DNA of 64,000 nucleotides from contig NZ_FAOZ01000002.1 in NCBI RefSeq assembly GCF_001536285.1, forward strand, positions 248,001 to 312,000, given 5' to 3'. The notes beneath the pieces were generated by a model. The model worked only from the letters and a program-made list of their open reading frames with translations. It had not been told where the DNA came from and made no database searches. Positions 17,574-27,174 of this stretch are shown here, piece by piece. This DNA comes from Parafrankia irregularis (lineage in GTDB: Bacteria > Actinomycetota > Actinomycetes > Frankiales > Frankiaceae). The position numbers and the translations under genes were made by a program. Every line of letters starts with the position of its first letter. Within the stretch, counting starts at the first letter, position 1.

Positions 17574-18751
17574 TGCCGGTCAACGAAGGCATGGCGAATC
17601 TTTCCGATGTGCTGTTCTGGACCTCGATGGTCGTCTACGCAGTCGGAATGCTCGGCTATGCCGCCGAGTTCGCGTTCAGCCGGCTGGGCCGGGCCGCCGG
17701 CCCCGCCACCGCCGAGGGGGCGGCCGCGAAGGACGGCGCCGCCGGATCGGTGGAGGCCGCCGGCCCGGCGTCCGCTGTGACGAAGCAGGCGGTCCTGGTC
17801 GGCGCGGCCTCCACCGGCGGTGGGAGCGATGTCCTGACCCCCGGTTCGTCCGGCGACAGCAGGCCCGGTCTGAAGGCGGGCGGCGCGCTCGACGGGGCCG
17901 ACGGTGGTTCGCTGTCCCGGCGTCGCGGGGCGGCCGACGAGGACCCCGCCGCCTCCAGGCTGTCGACGTGGATCGGCCGGATCGCGGTCGTTCTGACGAT
18001 CGTCGGCTGGGCGGCGCACGTGGGCTCGGTGGTCACGCGGGCGATCGCGGCCGGCAGGGTCCCCTGGGGCAACATGTACGAGTTCTCGTCCATGATCTGC
18101 CTCATCGCGGTGACCGGGTTCCTCGTCCTGATGGCCCGCCAGCCGGTCCGGTGGCTCGGGGTCTTCGTGATGGTCCCGGTCGTGCTGTCGATGGGCTTCG
18201 CCTGGATGATTCTCTACGTCCCCGTGGGCCCGCTCGTCCCGGCGCTGAACTCGTACTGGCTCAAGATCCACGTTGCTGGGGCGATCGTCGCCAGCGGTGT
18301 CTTCCTGTTGTCCGCCGTGACGACGGTGCTGTTCCTGCTCAAGGATCGCTGGGAGACTCGTCTGGCCGAGGTCGCCTCCGGGCGGGCCGAGGCGTCGCGC
18401 GCGATGCGCAGCCGCGGCGGCATCGTGATGCGGCTACCGTCCTCGGCGGCGCTCGACACGATCACCTACCGGATCATCGCCTTCGCGTTCCCGATCTGGA
18501 CGTTCGCCATCATCGCCGGTGCCATCTGGGCCGAGGCGGCGTGGGGCCGCTACTGGGGCTGGGACCCGAAGGAGACCTGGTCCTTCATCACCTGGGTCAT
18601 CTACGCGGCCTACCTGCACGCGCGGGCGACGGCCGGGTGGCGCGGGCGCCGCGCCGCGGCGGTCTCACTGCTGGCGTTCAGCGCCCTGTTCGTCGACTAC
18701 TACCTGGTCAACCTGGTCATCAACGGCCTGCATTCCTACGCGGGCGTCTGA
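17573..18751 (+). CDS. ccsA: Cytochrome c synthase haem-handling protein CcsA (c-type cytochrome biogenesis protein CcsB)
   Basis: 392 residues. Polytopic partner of ResB. The haem-presenting WWD motif is WGRYWGWDPKETWSF (from about 323), with flanking His in NSYWLKIHVAGA and LHSYAGV. About eight TM helices. Between TM1 and TM2 (~40-120) there is a Gly/Ala/Ser-rich insert. Together CcsA and ResB export haem and attach it to apocytochrome c outside the membrane. ATG 17573, with GGGAG upstream, is preferred over TTG 17570. Last gene of the hemL-to-ccs cluster, followed by a class A palindromic repeat. Confidence 0.94.
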   Translation: MPVNEGMANLSDVLFWTSMVVYAVGMLGYAAEFAFSRLGRAAGPATAEGAAAKDGAAGSVEAAGPASAVTKQAVLVGAASTGGGSDVLTPGSSGDSRPGLKAGGALDGADGGSLSRRRGAADEDPAASRLSTWIGRIAVVLTIVGWAAHVGSVVTRAIAAGRVPWGNMYEFSSMICLIAVTGFLVLMARQPVRWLGVFVMVPVVLSMGFAWMILYVPVGPLVPALNSYWLKIHVAGAIVASGVFLLSAVTTVLFLLKDRWETRLAEVASGRAEASRAMRSRGGIVMRLPSSAALDTITYRIIAFAFPIWTFAIIAGAIWAEAAWGRYWGWDPKETWSFITWVIYAAYLHARATAGWRGRRAAAVSLLAFSALFVDYYLVNLVINGLHSYAGV

Positions 18752-19155
18752 CCCCGGGCCCTCGGGCTGCATGCTGCGTCCACGGGCTGGCGCCGCTCCC
18801 GAGCCCACCGGGGATCCCGCACCATCGCGCAGCGCCAGCAATTCACATCAAGAGCGACAAAAGGGGCGCAGATTCGCCTGGTGGTCAGCAAGAAAGAAGG
18901 ATTTTGGTCGTCGGAACAACCAAAATCCTTCACTCTTGCGACTCGTCAAAACGGGATGTCGGGCTATCGAAGGTCCGGTCACGTTCATGGAGTGCGGACC
19001 TCCCCGCACACCGACTAGCGATCTTGATCGGCGCCAATCTGTGCCGGGCTCCGGAACGACCGCGATCCTCGATTCCTGCCCGGCATCAGGGCGTCAGAAC
19101 ATCAGGGCATCAGGGCGGCGGTCGGAGGGGGTCGCCGCCCGCCTGCCGAGCGGGT
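18752..19155. other. Convergent gap holding a class A repeat
   Basis: Between ccsA (+) and the PLDc_N protein (-). It contains the ~190-bp class A repeat (about 18801-18995). The remainder is low in coding signal. Confidence 0.7.
18801..18995 (+). repeat. Class A palindromic intergenic repeat (core 18899-18928)
   Basis: The core has arms GGATTTTGGTCGT and ACAACCAAAATCC around CGGA. The left flank contains AAGGGGCGCAGATTCGCCTG. The right flank has TTCACTCTTGCGACTCGTCA and, further on, GGTCCGGTCACGTTCATGGA. Both flanks recur around the core at 23870. It lies 148 bp after ccsA. Outer limits are approximate. Confidence 0.85.
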
Positions 19156-19575
19156 TCAGCCCCGTGCGTTGGGGGGCTCGGCGTCCCCGCCACGAATGCG
19201 GTCGGAGAGCTCGCGCAGGAACTCGGGGTCGTCGTCCGGCCCGACGGGGCGGATCGACTGGCGACGCATCTGGGCCCGGGAGAGCCCGGAGCGGCTGTAG
19301 CCGGCGGTTCGCCGCTCGGTTCCCCACGGCCCGCGGCCCCCGAACGCCGGGTGGTCCGACGCGCGGTGGCGTTCGTAGCCGGGAACGCCATAGGCGGCCC
19401 TCGGCCGACCGAACAGGAACCAGCAGACCGAGCCGAAGAAGAAGAAGACGATCAGCGCGATCAACCAGATCGGCTTGGGCACGACCCGCACGGCCTGGGC
19501 GGGTGTGCCGATCACGTCGATGACCGAGAACGCCCAGACACCGATGACCAGGAATGTCAGCGCGAGACCAAGCAC
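19156..19575 (-). CDS. Small membrane protein with PLDc_N (phospholipase D-nuclease N-terminal) domain
   Basis: 139 residues from GTG 19575, which has GAGAGGAG about eight bases upstream. Two membrane helices, LGLALTFLVIGVWAFSVIDV and PKPIWLIALIVFFFFGSVCW, joined by a short loop with the family's conserved V-x-K-P-IW, then FLFGRPR. The tail is cytoplasmic and Arg/Gly-rich, ending PEFLRELSDRIRGG. PLDc_N proteins are small membrane proteins of unknown function often found near respiratory or menaquinone genes in actinobacteria. Transcribed opposite to its neighbours. Longer in-frame starts, up to 19677, exist. Confidence 0.8.
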   Translation of the reverse strand: MLGLALTFLVIGVWAFSVIDVIGTPAQAVRVVPKPIWLIALIVFFFFGSVCWFLFGRPRAAYGVPGYERHRASDHPAFGGRGPWGTERRTAGYSRSGLSRAQMRRQSIRPVGPDDDPEFLRELSDRIRGGDAEPPNARG

Positions 19576-19959
19576 AGGTCGACCGCTCCTCTCCCTCACG
19601 CCGTGACCGCGTACGCGGTTCGGCTCCCGTGGCATCGCCGCGCGGCGTGCCCATGGTCGAAGATCTGCCGGTTTCACCCGGCCTCCGCAGGCAGCGCGTG
19701 GCCCCGGCTCGGTGACGGCTCCGAGCCCCGGTCACTGACTGTGGCTCCCCAACCGCGCACCGAGGTTCGGCCGGTTCTGTCCCGGATCCATGCCGCCTGA
19801 GATGGACGCCTGGTGTGCCCCTAGTGTGCCTCCCGGCCGGATGCCGTGTCCCAGCGGTCGGCGAAGGCGATGTTCACTCGCCGCGAAGGGGGGCGCGTCA
19901 GGCGCTTGAAGCGTCCCCAGACAGGGTACGTCCGGCGGCTCCCGGTCGACGCTGCAAAG
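19576..19959. other. Divergent gap before mqnL
   Basis: No gene supported. A short hairpin (GCTCGG/CCGAGC) lies near 19710. Promoters for the minus-strand PLDc_N gene and the plus-strand mqnL operon must be here, but no clear hexamers or operator were seen. Confidence 0.4.
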
Positions 19960-21420
19960 ATGGACGTCATGGCCTGGGCGGATCTCCGCGCGTTTCTCAC
20001 GCATCTCGACCGCGGCGGCGATCTGCGCCGAGTGCGGGTTCCCGTCGACCCCCGCCTGGAGGTGACGGAGATCGTCACCAGGGTCGTCCGCGCCGGCGGT
20101 CCCGCGCTGCTGTTCGAGAAGCCCAAGGGCGCCGACATGCCGCTGGCCATCAACCTCTTCGGCACCGAGGCGCGGATGGCGGCGGCGCTCGGCGTCGAGC
20201 GCCTGGACGACATCGGCACCCGTATCGGCGAGCTGCTGCGGCCCGAGCTGCCGGTGGGGCTCGGTGGCCTGCGCTCGGCTCTGGGCAAGGCGGCCCAGCT
20301 CACCTCGCTGCCGCCCCGCAAGGTCCGGACGGCTCCCTGCCAGGAGGTCGTCCTCAAGGGGGCGGACGTCGATCTGGACCTGCTGCCGGGCGTGCACGCC
20401 TGGCCCCGTGACGGCGGGCCGTTCCTGAACCTGGGGCTGACCCACACGAAGCATCCGGAGACCGGCGCGCGCAACCTCGGGATGTACCGGTTGCAGCAGC
20501 ATGACTCCCGCACGGTGGGGATGCACTGGCAGATCCACAAGGACTCCAACGCGCACCACGCGGTCGCGGAGCGGCGCGGTGAGCGGCTGCCGGTCGCCAT
20601 CGCGTTCGGCTGTGATCCGGCCGTGACCTACGCCTCCTCGGCGCCGCTGCCGGCCGACATCGACGAGTACCTTTTCGCCGGGTTCCTGCGCCGCGAGCGG
20701 GTCGAGATGGTCGACTGCCTGACCGTTCCGCTCCAGGTCCCGGCGAACGCCCAGGTCGTGCTCGAAGGCTGGCTGGAGCCGGGGGAGCGGATCCCCGAGG
20801 GCCCGTTCGGCGACCACACCGGCTTCTACACCCCGATCGAGCCGTTCCCCGCCCTGCACATCGACGTGATGACGATGCAGCGCGACCCCGTCTTCCAGAG
20901 CATCGTGGTCGGGCGTCCCCCGCAGGAGGACGGGCCGATGGGCAAGGCCACCGAGCGGATCTTCCTGCCGCTGATCCGGATGATGATCCCCGAGATCGTC
21001 GACTACGACCTGCCCGAGGCCGGGGTCTTCCACAACTGCGCGATCGTGTCGATCGAGAAGCGCTTCCCCAAGCACGCGCAGAAGGTCATGAACGCGGTCT
21101 GGGGGGCCGGCCTGCTGTCACTTTCGAAGCTGATCGTCGTCGTCGACGCCGACTGTGACGTGCACGACTACCACGAGGTGGCCTGGCGGGCCTTCGGCAA
21201 TGTGGACTACGCGCATGACCTGGTCACCACGGTGGGGCCGGTGGACCACCTCGATCACGCCTCCTACGAGCAGTTCTACGGCGGCAAGATCGGGGTCGAC
21301 GCCACCCGCAAGCTGCCGACCGAGGGCTACCGGCGTGACGGCGGCTGGCCCGAGGAGATCGTGATGGACGAAGCCGTCCGGGAGACCGTGACCCGACGGT
21401 GGAAGGAGTACGGCCTGTGA
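19960..21420 (+). CDS. mqnL: UbiD-family decarboxylase of the futalosine menaquinone pathway
   Basis: 486 residues. UbiD/menaquinone decarboxylase family, a prenylated-FMN enzyme that removes the ring carboxylate of the prenylated 1,4-dihydroxy-6-naphthoate intermediate. Visible: WADLRAFLTHLDRGGDLRRV, NLGMYRLQQHDSRTVGMHWQ (FMN region), EGPFGDHTGFYTP and the C-terminal EIVMDEAVRETVTRRWKEYG. It is followed directly by a UbiA-like prenyltransferase and a UbiX-like flavin prenyltransferase, the order of Streptomyces SCO4490-4492, which supports the menaquinone rather than an aromatic-acid role. ATG 19960 chosen; ATG 19969 also possible. Confidence 0.9.
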   Translation: MDVMAWADLRAFLTHLDRGGDLRRVRVPVDPRLEVTEIVTRVVRAGGPALLFEKPKGADMPLAINLFGTEARMAAALGVERLDDIGTRIGELLRPELPVGLGGLRSALGKAAQLTSLPPRKVRTAPCQEVVLKGADVDLDLLPGVHAWPRDGGPFLNLGLTHTKHPETGARNLGMYRLQQHDSRTVGMHWQIHKDSNAHHAVAERRGERLPVAIAFGCDPAVTYASSAPLPADIDEYLFAGFLRRERVEMVDCLTVPLQVPANAQVVLEGWLEPGERIPEGPFGDHTGFYTPIEPFPALHIDVMTMQRDPVFQSIVVGRPPQEDGPMGKATERIFLPLIRMMIPEIVDYDLPEAGVFHNCAIVSIEKRFPKHAQKVMNAVWGAGLLSLSKLIVVVDADCDVHDYHEVAWRAFGNVDYAHDLVTTVGPVDHLDHASYEQFYGGKIGVDATRKLPTEGYRRDGGWPEEIVMDEAVRETVTRRWKEYGL

Positions 21421-22382
21421 GCGACGCCGCGTTCGCGCCCAGCGCCTCCGGGACGTCCGGCGCCTCCGGGACGTCCGGTCTGCCGGGACGTGCCTCCGGT
21501 GGCCCGGCCCACAGCCGGGTGCGGGCCTTCCTGCGGCTGGTCGTCATCGAGCATTCGGTCTTCGCGCTGCCGTTCGCCTACGTGGCCGCGTTCGCGGCGT
21601 GTTTCGACATGTCCCGGTCCGTCCACTGGCGTGATCTCGCGCTGGTGACGGTCGCGATGGTGGCGGCGCGCACGTTCGCGATGGCGACGAACCGCATCAT
21701 CGACCGGGCGATCGACGCCCGGAACCCGCGGACGGCGGGCCGGGAGCTCGTCACCGGTGTGGTGTCGGTGCGCACCGCGGTGGTCGGGTCGATCGTCGCG
21801 CTGGCGGTGTTCCTCGGCTCGGCCGCGATGTTGTCGTGGCTGTGCCTCGCGCTCGCTCCGGTCGCGGTCGCACCGCTGATCGTCTACTCGTACGCGAAGC
21901 GCTTCACGGACTTCCCGCACGCGGTGCTGGCGATCGCGCAGGCGGTGGCCCCGGTCGGCGCGTGGATCGCGATCACCGACACCTGGTCCTGGCCGGCGGT
22001 GCTGCTCGGGCTGGCCGTGGGCACCTGGATCGGCGGCTTCGACCTGATCTACTCCTGCCAGGACGCCGAGGTCGACCGGCGGATCGGCGTTCGCTCCGTG
22101 CCCGCCCGCTTCGGGATCCGGGCCGCGTTGGCAGGCTCGGTCGTGACCCATGTCGTGACCTTCGCCCTGTTCGTCTGGTTCGGTCTGGTCGAGAACTTCG
22201 GTGTCTGGTGGTGGGCGGGCCTGGCACTGACCGCCGCCGCGTTCTGCTACGAACACGCCATCGTGTCGCCGACCGACCTCTCCCGGGTGAACCGTGCCTT
22301 CCTCACCGCCAACGGGTTCGTCGGGATCACCCTGTTCGCCTTCGCCCTGGTGGACCTGATCGACCGCGGCCTCGGCGCCTGA
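21417..22382 (+). CDS. mqnP: 1,4-dihydroxy-6-naphthoate polyprenyltransferase (UbiA family)
   Basis: 321 residues, about nine membrane helices. The first Asp-rich motif NRIIDRAIDARNPRTAGR and the second DLIYSCQDAEVDRRIGVRS are the Mg-diphosphate binding signatures of UbiA prenyltransferases. In this context it attaches a polyprenyl chain to the futalosine-derived naphthoate in the membrane; the chain would come from the synthase at 62.4 kb. An Ala/Ser/Gly repeat (ASGTSGASGTSG) forms the N-terminal cytoplasmic tail. The GTG at 21417 overlaps the mqnL stop; a GTG at 21399 is an alternative. Confidence 0.92.
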   Translation: MSDAAFAPSASGTSGASGTSGLPGRASGGPAHSRVRAFLRLVVIEHSVFALPFAYVAAFAACFDMSRSVHWRDLALVTVAMVAARTFAMATNRIIDRAIDARNPRTAGRELVTGVVSVRTAVVGSIVALAVFLGSAAMLSWLCLALAPVAVAPLIVYSYAKRFTDFPHAVLAIAQAVAPVGAWIAITDTWSWPAVLLGLAVGTWIGGFDLIYSCQDAEVDRRIGVRSVPARFGIRAALAGSVVTHVVTFALFVWFGLVENFGVWWWAGLALTAAAFCYEHAIVSPTDLSRVNRAFLTANGFVGITLFAFALVDLIDRGLGA

Positions 22383-22399
22383 GCTTGACGGGCGGCAAC

Positions 22400-23179
22400 A
22401 TGCCAACCGGCGGGACGAACGCCACGGCCGCCACGGCCGGCATCGCTGGTACGGCCGGCATTGCTGGTACGGCCGGCGAGGCGGTCAGGGTTCCGTGGAT
22501 CGTCGGGGTCAGCGGTGCCAGCGGAACTCCGTACGCGGCCTCTGTGCTGCGGGGTCTGCTCGCCGCCCAGCTGCCGGTCGATCTCGTGCTCTCCCGTGCC
22601 GCCCGGCTCACCCTTCTGGACGAGACGGGCATCGGCTGGCGCGACGCCGCCTGGCTCGACCCGCTGTCGATCTGGCTGGGCAGGCGCGCCGACGGGACAC
22701 GCCGCCGGGACGCCGACGAGGTGCGTGCCCGGATCGAGCGCCTGGTCGAGGTGCATCCACCGGCCGATCTCGGTGCGCGCCCCAGCAGCGGGTCGTACCC
22801 GACCCGCGGCATGATCGTCGTTCCGGCGAGCACGGCGTCGCTTGCCGGTGTCGCGCTCGGTCTGTCCAAGGACCTGCTGCAACGCGCGGCCGACGTCACC
22901 CTCAAGGAGGGGCGGCGCCTCGTCGTGGTGCCCCGGGAGATGCCCTACACCCGGGCGACGCTGCGCCACATGCTCGATCTCGATGCCGCCGGCGCGGTCG
23001 TGGCGGCGGCGAGCCCCGGCTTCTACGCGGGCGCCCGCGATGTCGACGACCTCGCCGACTTCGTCGCGGGCCGGGTCCTCGACGCCGCCGGGGTGTCCAA
23101 CGACCTGTTCCGCCGCTGGACGGGCACCCTGGGCGAGGCCCGCTCCGCCGCGGCCGGGTCCCAACCCGATCCCACCTGA
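22400..23179 (+). CDS. mqnM: Flavin prenyltransferase UbiX-like, futalosine pathway
   Basis: 259 residues. Flavoprotein that makes prenylated FMN, the cofactor for the UbiD-like enzyme two genes upstream. Visible: VGVSGASGTPYAASVLRGL (phosphate loop), VVPASTASLAGVALGLSKDLLQRAADVTLKEGRRLVVVPREMPYT (in parts) and AAASPGFYAG. An insert of about 40 residues (GRRADGTRRRDADEVRARIE) lengthens the first half. The N-terminus has an imperfect 18-bp tandem repeat (22433-22478) encoding TAGIAG units. ATG 22400 lies 17 bp after mqnP. Possible TTG at 22386. Confidence 0.9.
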   Translation: MPTGGTNATAATAGIAGTAGIAGTAGEAVRVPWIVGVSGASGTPYAASVLRGLLAAQLPVDLVLSRAARLTLLDETGIGWRDAAWLDPLSIWLGRRADGTRRRDADEVRARIERLVEVHPPADLGARPSSGSYPTRGMIVVPASTASLAGVALGLSKDLLQRAADVTLKEGRRLVVVPREMPYTRATLRHMLDLDAAGAVVAAASPGFYAGARDVDDLADFVAGRVLDAAGVSNDLFRRWTGTLGEARSAAAGSQPDPT

Positions 23180-23265
23180 CCCGGGTGCGCCGATCCGGGT
23201 ACAACAGATCCGTGGACGGGCCGCTGACCGCGGCCGCCCGAGGCGACGAGGAGCGGACAGGCGCC

Positions 23266-23664
23266 ATGGCAGGAAGGCGGACGGAGCGGCCGGGGAGCAC
23301 CGGGAAGTCGGCAGCCCGGAAGGGGCCGGCCGCGGGGCGTTCCATGAAGGGGCAGCCGGAGCCGGAGCGCGGGCCGGCGCCGCAGTCCGGTAAGGCGGCG
23401 CAGTCCGGTGAGACGGCGCAGGCCGGGAGGCCGGCCGAGGTCGCCCCCGACCTGCGTGTTCAGCTGCCGTACTTTCTGGCCCGGCTGGCCGTTCTGGTGG
23501 TCCTTGCCGTGGTCCTCATCGTCGCGGGCGTCAACCTGGTGCTGGCGCTGCTCATCGCCTTCGCGGTCGCGGGACTGCTCACCTGGCCGTTGGGGCGCAT
23601 GCAGCGCCGGGCCGCCGACCGTTCCCGTGACGGTGGTCCCACCGGAACCCCGCCGGGCCGCTGA
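23266..23664 (+). CDS. Small two-helix membrane protein (DUF4229-like), paralogue of the protein at 25758
   Basis: 132 residues. A Lys/Gln/Pro-rich cytoplasmic N-terminus (1-65) leads into LPYFLARLAVLVVLAVVLIV and LVLALLIAFAVAGLLTWPLG, two close helices, then an Arg-rich end (RMQRRAADRSRD). The helix region aligns over its full length with the protein at 25758-26066 (YF-x2-R, AGLLTWPL / [11 protein letters not shown]). Function unknown; DUF4229-type proteins recur among menaquinone genes of actinobacteria. ATG 23266 has GAGGAGCGG upstream. Confidence 0.7.
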   Translation: MAGRRTERPGSTGKSAARKGPAAGRSMKGQPEPERGPAPQSGKAAQSGETAQAGRPAEVAPDLRVQLPYFLARLAVLVVLAVVLIVAGVNLVLALLIAFAVAGLLTWPLGRMQRRAADRSRDGGPTGTPPGR

Positions 23665-24210
23665 CGTTCGAAGAGCCAAGGCTTCTGTCGTGCCAGGGCG
23701 GGTAGCAAGATCCCGAGAAGTGGCGGATCCGGGCGACCGACACTGGCCTGGCGGTCGGCCCGCCGCCCGCCCGCCCGTCGGCGACTCCGCACCGCCGCGC
23801 GGCGCCGGTAAATCGCACCAAAAGCAGAAATAAGGGGCGCAGATTCGCCTGACAACCCGCAAGGCGCGAGGATTTTGGTTGTCGGAACGACCAAAATCCT
23901 TCGCTCTTCGGGCTCGCCCTCTCAGGCCACCGGGCTCAGGGCTGCCGAGGGGTCCAGTCGCGTTCGTGGAGTGCGAAAACTCTTCGAGTGAGATCATCGG
24001 AGTGTGATCGTCGAGCGAGGCGCGGCCACCATGAGCATCGAAATCATCACAGGCGACGACTCGACGGCGCTGACAACGACCTGAACGAACGCCTGGGCCG
24101 ATGACGTCCACTTTCGGGGGCGGGCAGCAGCGAACTGCGGCCTGGATCACGGGCCTGATGGCGGATGCGGCCGCCATGGCCCGACGGTCCGCGGCGCTAG
24201 TCTGGGATCC
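23665..24210. other. Gap between the DUF4229-like gene and mqnE, with class A repeat
   Basis: Holds a class A repeat (about 23781-23975, core 23870-23899). The remaining ~230 bp before mqnE presumably contain its promoter; no convincing hexamers were seen. Confidence 0.6.
23781..23975 (+). repeat. Class A palindromic intergenic repeat (core 23870-23899)
   Basis: Core arms GGATTTTGGTTGT and ACGACCAAAATCC around CGGA. Left flank AAGGGGCGCAGATTCGCCTG is identical to the copy near 18870; the right flank has GGTCCAGTCGCGTTCGTGGA, nearly the same as there. It starts about 120 bp after the upstream gene. Confidence 0.85.
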
Positions 24211-25359
24211 ATGGATGCCGGGCTCAAGCGAGAGATCGAAGCCAAGGTCCACGAAGGAGCCCGGCTCAGCCGGGCCGACGGCGAGGCGCTGTATGCCAGC
24301 GACGACCTCGCCTGGCTCGGTGGGCTTGCTCACGAGGTGCGGACCCGGAAGAACGGTGACCGGACCTTCTTCAACGTCAACCGGCATCTCAACCTGACGA
24401 ACGTCTGCTCCGCGTCCTGCGCCTACTGCTCGTTCCAGCGCAAGCCCGGCGAGTCGGACGCCTACACGATGCGGATCGAGGAGGCGGTGCGGCTCGCGAA
24501 GGAGATGGAGCCGGCCGGTATCACCGAGCTGCACATCGTCAACGGCCTGCACCCGACCCTGCCGTGGCGCTACTACCCGCGCTCGCTGCGCGAGCTGGGG
24601 AAGGCACTGCCCGGCGTCGCGCTCAAGGCCTTCACCGCGACCGAGATCCACTGGTTCGAGAAGATCAGCGGCCTGCCGGCCGACGAGATCCTCGACGAGC
24701 TCATCGACGCCGGCCTCGAGTCCCTGACCGGTGGCGGCGCGGAGATCTTCGACTGGGAGGTCCGGCAGCACATCGTCGGGCACGAGACCCACTGGGAGGA
24801 CTGGTCGCGGATCCACCGGCTCGCTCACGCCAAGGGCCTGCGGACACCGTGCACCATGCTCTACGGGCACGTCGAGGAGCCGCGGCACCGGGTAGACCAC
24901 GTGCTTCGCCTGCGTGAGCTGCAGGACGAGACCGGTGGCTTCGCGGTGTTCATCCCGCTGCGGTTCCAGCACGACTCGGTGGGGGATCCGCGTAACCGGC
25001 TGATGGGGCAGCCGATGGCGACGGGCGCCGAGGCGCTGAAGACCTTCGCCGTCTCCAGGCTGTTGTTCGACAACGTCGACCACATCAAGTGCTTCTGGGT
25101 GATGCACGGGCTGACCACGGCCCAGCTCGCGCTCAACTTCGGCGCGGACGACCTCGACGGGTCGGTGGTCGAATACAAGATCACACATGATGCGGACGGT
25201 TTCGGCACGCCCACCACGATGACCCGTGACGACCTGCTCGGCGTGATCCGTGACGCCGGGTTCCGCCCGGTCGAGCGGGACACCCGCTACCGGGTCGTTC
25301 GCACCTATGACGGTCCGGACTCCACCAGGCGGGACAAGCCCGTCGCGATCGACGCCTGA
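24211..25359 (+). CDS. mqnE: Aminofutalosine synthase (radical SAM)
   Basis: 382 residues. Radical SAM enzyme joining 3-[(1-carboxyvinyl)oxy]benzoate (made with MqnA) to the adenosyl group of SAM to give aminofutalosine. The 4Fe-4S cysteines are Cys66, Cys70 and Cys73 in CSASCAYC. Also typical: HIVNGLHPTLPWRYY, LKAFTATEIHWFEKIS, GGGAEIFDWEVR and FIPLRFQHD. The ATG fits the family N-terminus. It is followed at 6 bp by a small membrane protein gene and then mqnA, forming one transcription unit. Confidence 0.96.
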   Translation: MDAGLKREIEAKVHEGARLSRADGEALYASDDLAWLGGLAHEVRTRKNGDRTFFNVNRHLNLTNVCSASCAYCSFQRKPGESDAYTMRIEEAVRLAKEMEPAGITELHIVNGLHPTLPWRYYPRSLRELGKALPGVALKAFTATEIHWFEKISGLPADEILDELIDAGLESLTGGGAEIFDWEVRQHIVGHETHWEDWSRIHRLAHAKGLRTPCTMLYGHVEEPRHRVDHVLRLRELQDETGGFAVFIPLRFQHDSVGDPRNRLMGQPMATGAEALKTFAVSRLLFDNVDHIKCFWVMHGLTTAQLALNFGADDLDGSVVEYKITHDADGFGTPTTMTRDDLLGVIRDAGFRPVERDTRYRVVRTYDGPDSTRRDKPVAIDA

Positions 25360-25365
25360 CCGGCC

Positions 25366-25757
25366 ATGACCAGCGACGAGAGATCCCCGGCCGGGCCTGC
25401 CGGGGGCGAGGCCGGGCCCGTGCGGGCCGAGGCGGTGGCTGTGTCCGGATCTGATGGCCCCTCGGGCGATGGCCCCTCGGGCGGCGCGGCGGGCCCCGTG
25501 CGGGCCGGTCAGGCTCGTCCGTCCCGGCCGGCGGGTGCGCCCGGCATGGGCTCGATCTTCGTGCTCGCGTTCCTGGTGATCCTCGTCCCGGGGCTGGTCG
25601 CCTACAGCCTGCTGCGCTGGGCCGGCCTCGCGATCGGCCCGGCCGGTCTGCTCGGGCTGCTGATCATCTTTCTCGGGTTGGGCTTCTATCCGGCGTTGCT
25701 GCAGCGCCTTGGCTGGGTACGCCGCCGAGCACGCCGTACCTCCAGAAACCGGAGCGC

Positions 25758-25761
<4 letters not shown>
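25366..25761 (+). CDS. Small two-helix membrane protein, unknown function
   Basis: 131 residues. A Gly/Pro/Ala-rich N-terminus (1-62) with a duplicated SGDGPSGG/AGPVRA stretch, then SIFVLAFLVILVPGLVAYSLL and GPAGLLGLLIIFLGLGFYPALL as two helices and an Arg-rich end. It is not clearly related to the DUF4229-like proteins at 23266 and 25758. Between mqnE and mqnA and overlapping the next gene by 4 bp (ATGA), so it is probably co-expressed with menaquinone enzymes. Confidence 0.65.
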
Positions 25762-27103
<1,342 letters not shown>

Positions 27104-27111
27104 CGCACCGT

Positions 27112-27126
27112 CGCCGATAATCGGCG
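27112..27126. other. Inverted repeat between convergent mqnA and XRE genes
   Basis: CGCCGATAATCGGCG, with 7-bp arms and a one-base centre, lies 8 bp after mqnA. The loop is too short for an ideal hairpin, so its terminator role is uncertain. Confidence 0.3.
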
Positions 27127-27174
27127 CGGCGGGACCTCGTTTCCTCGATTGCTTCGATCAATCGGTCTATAGAT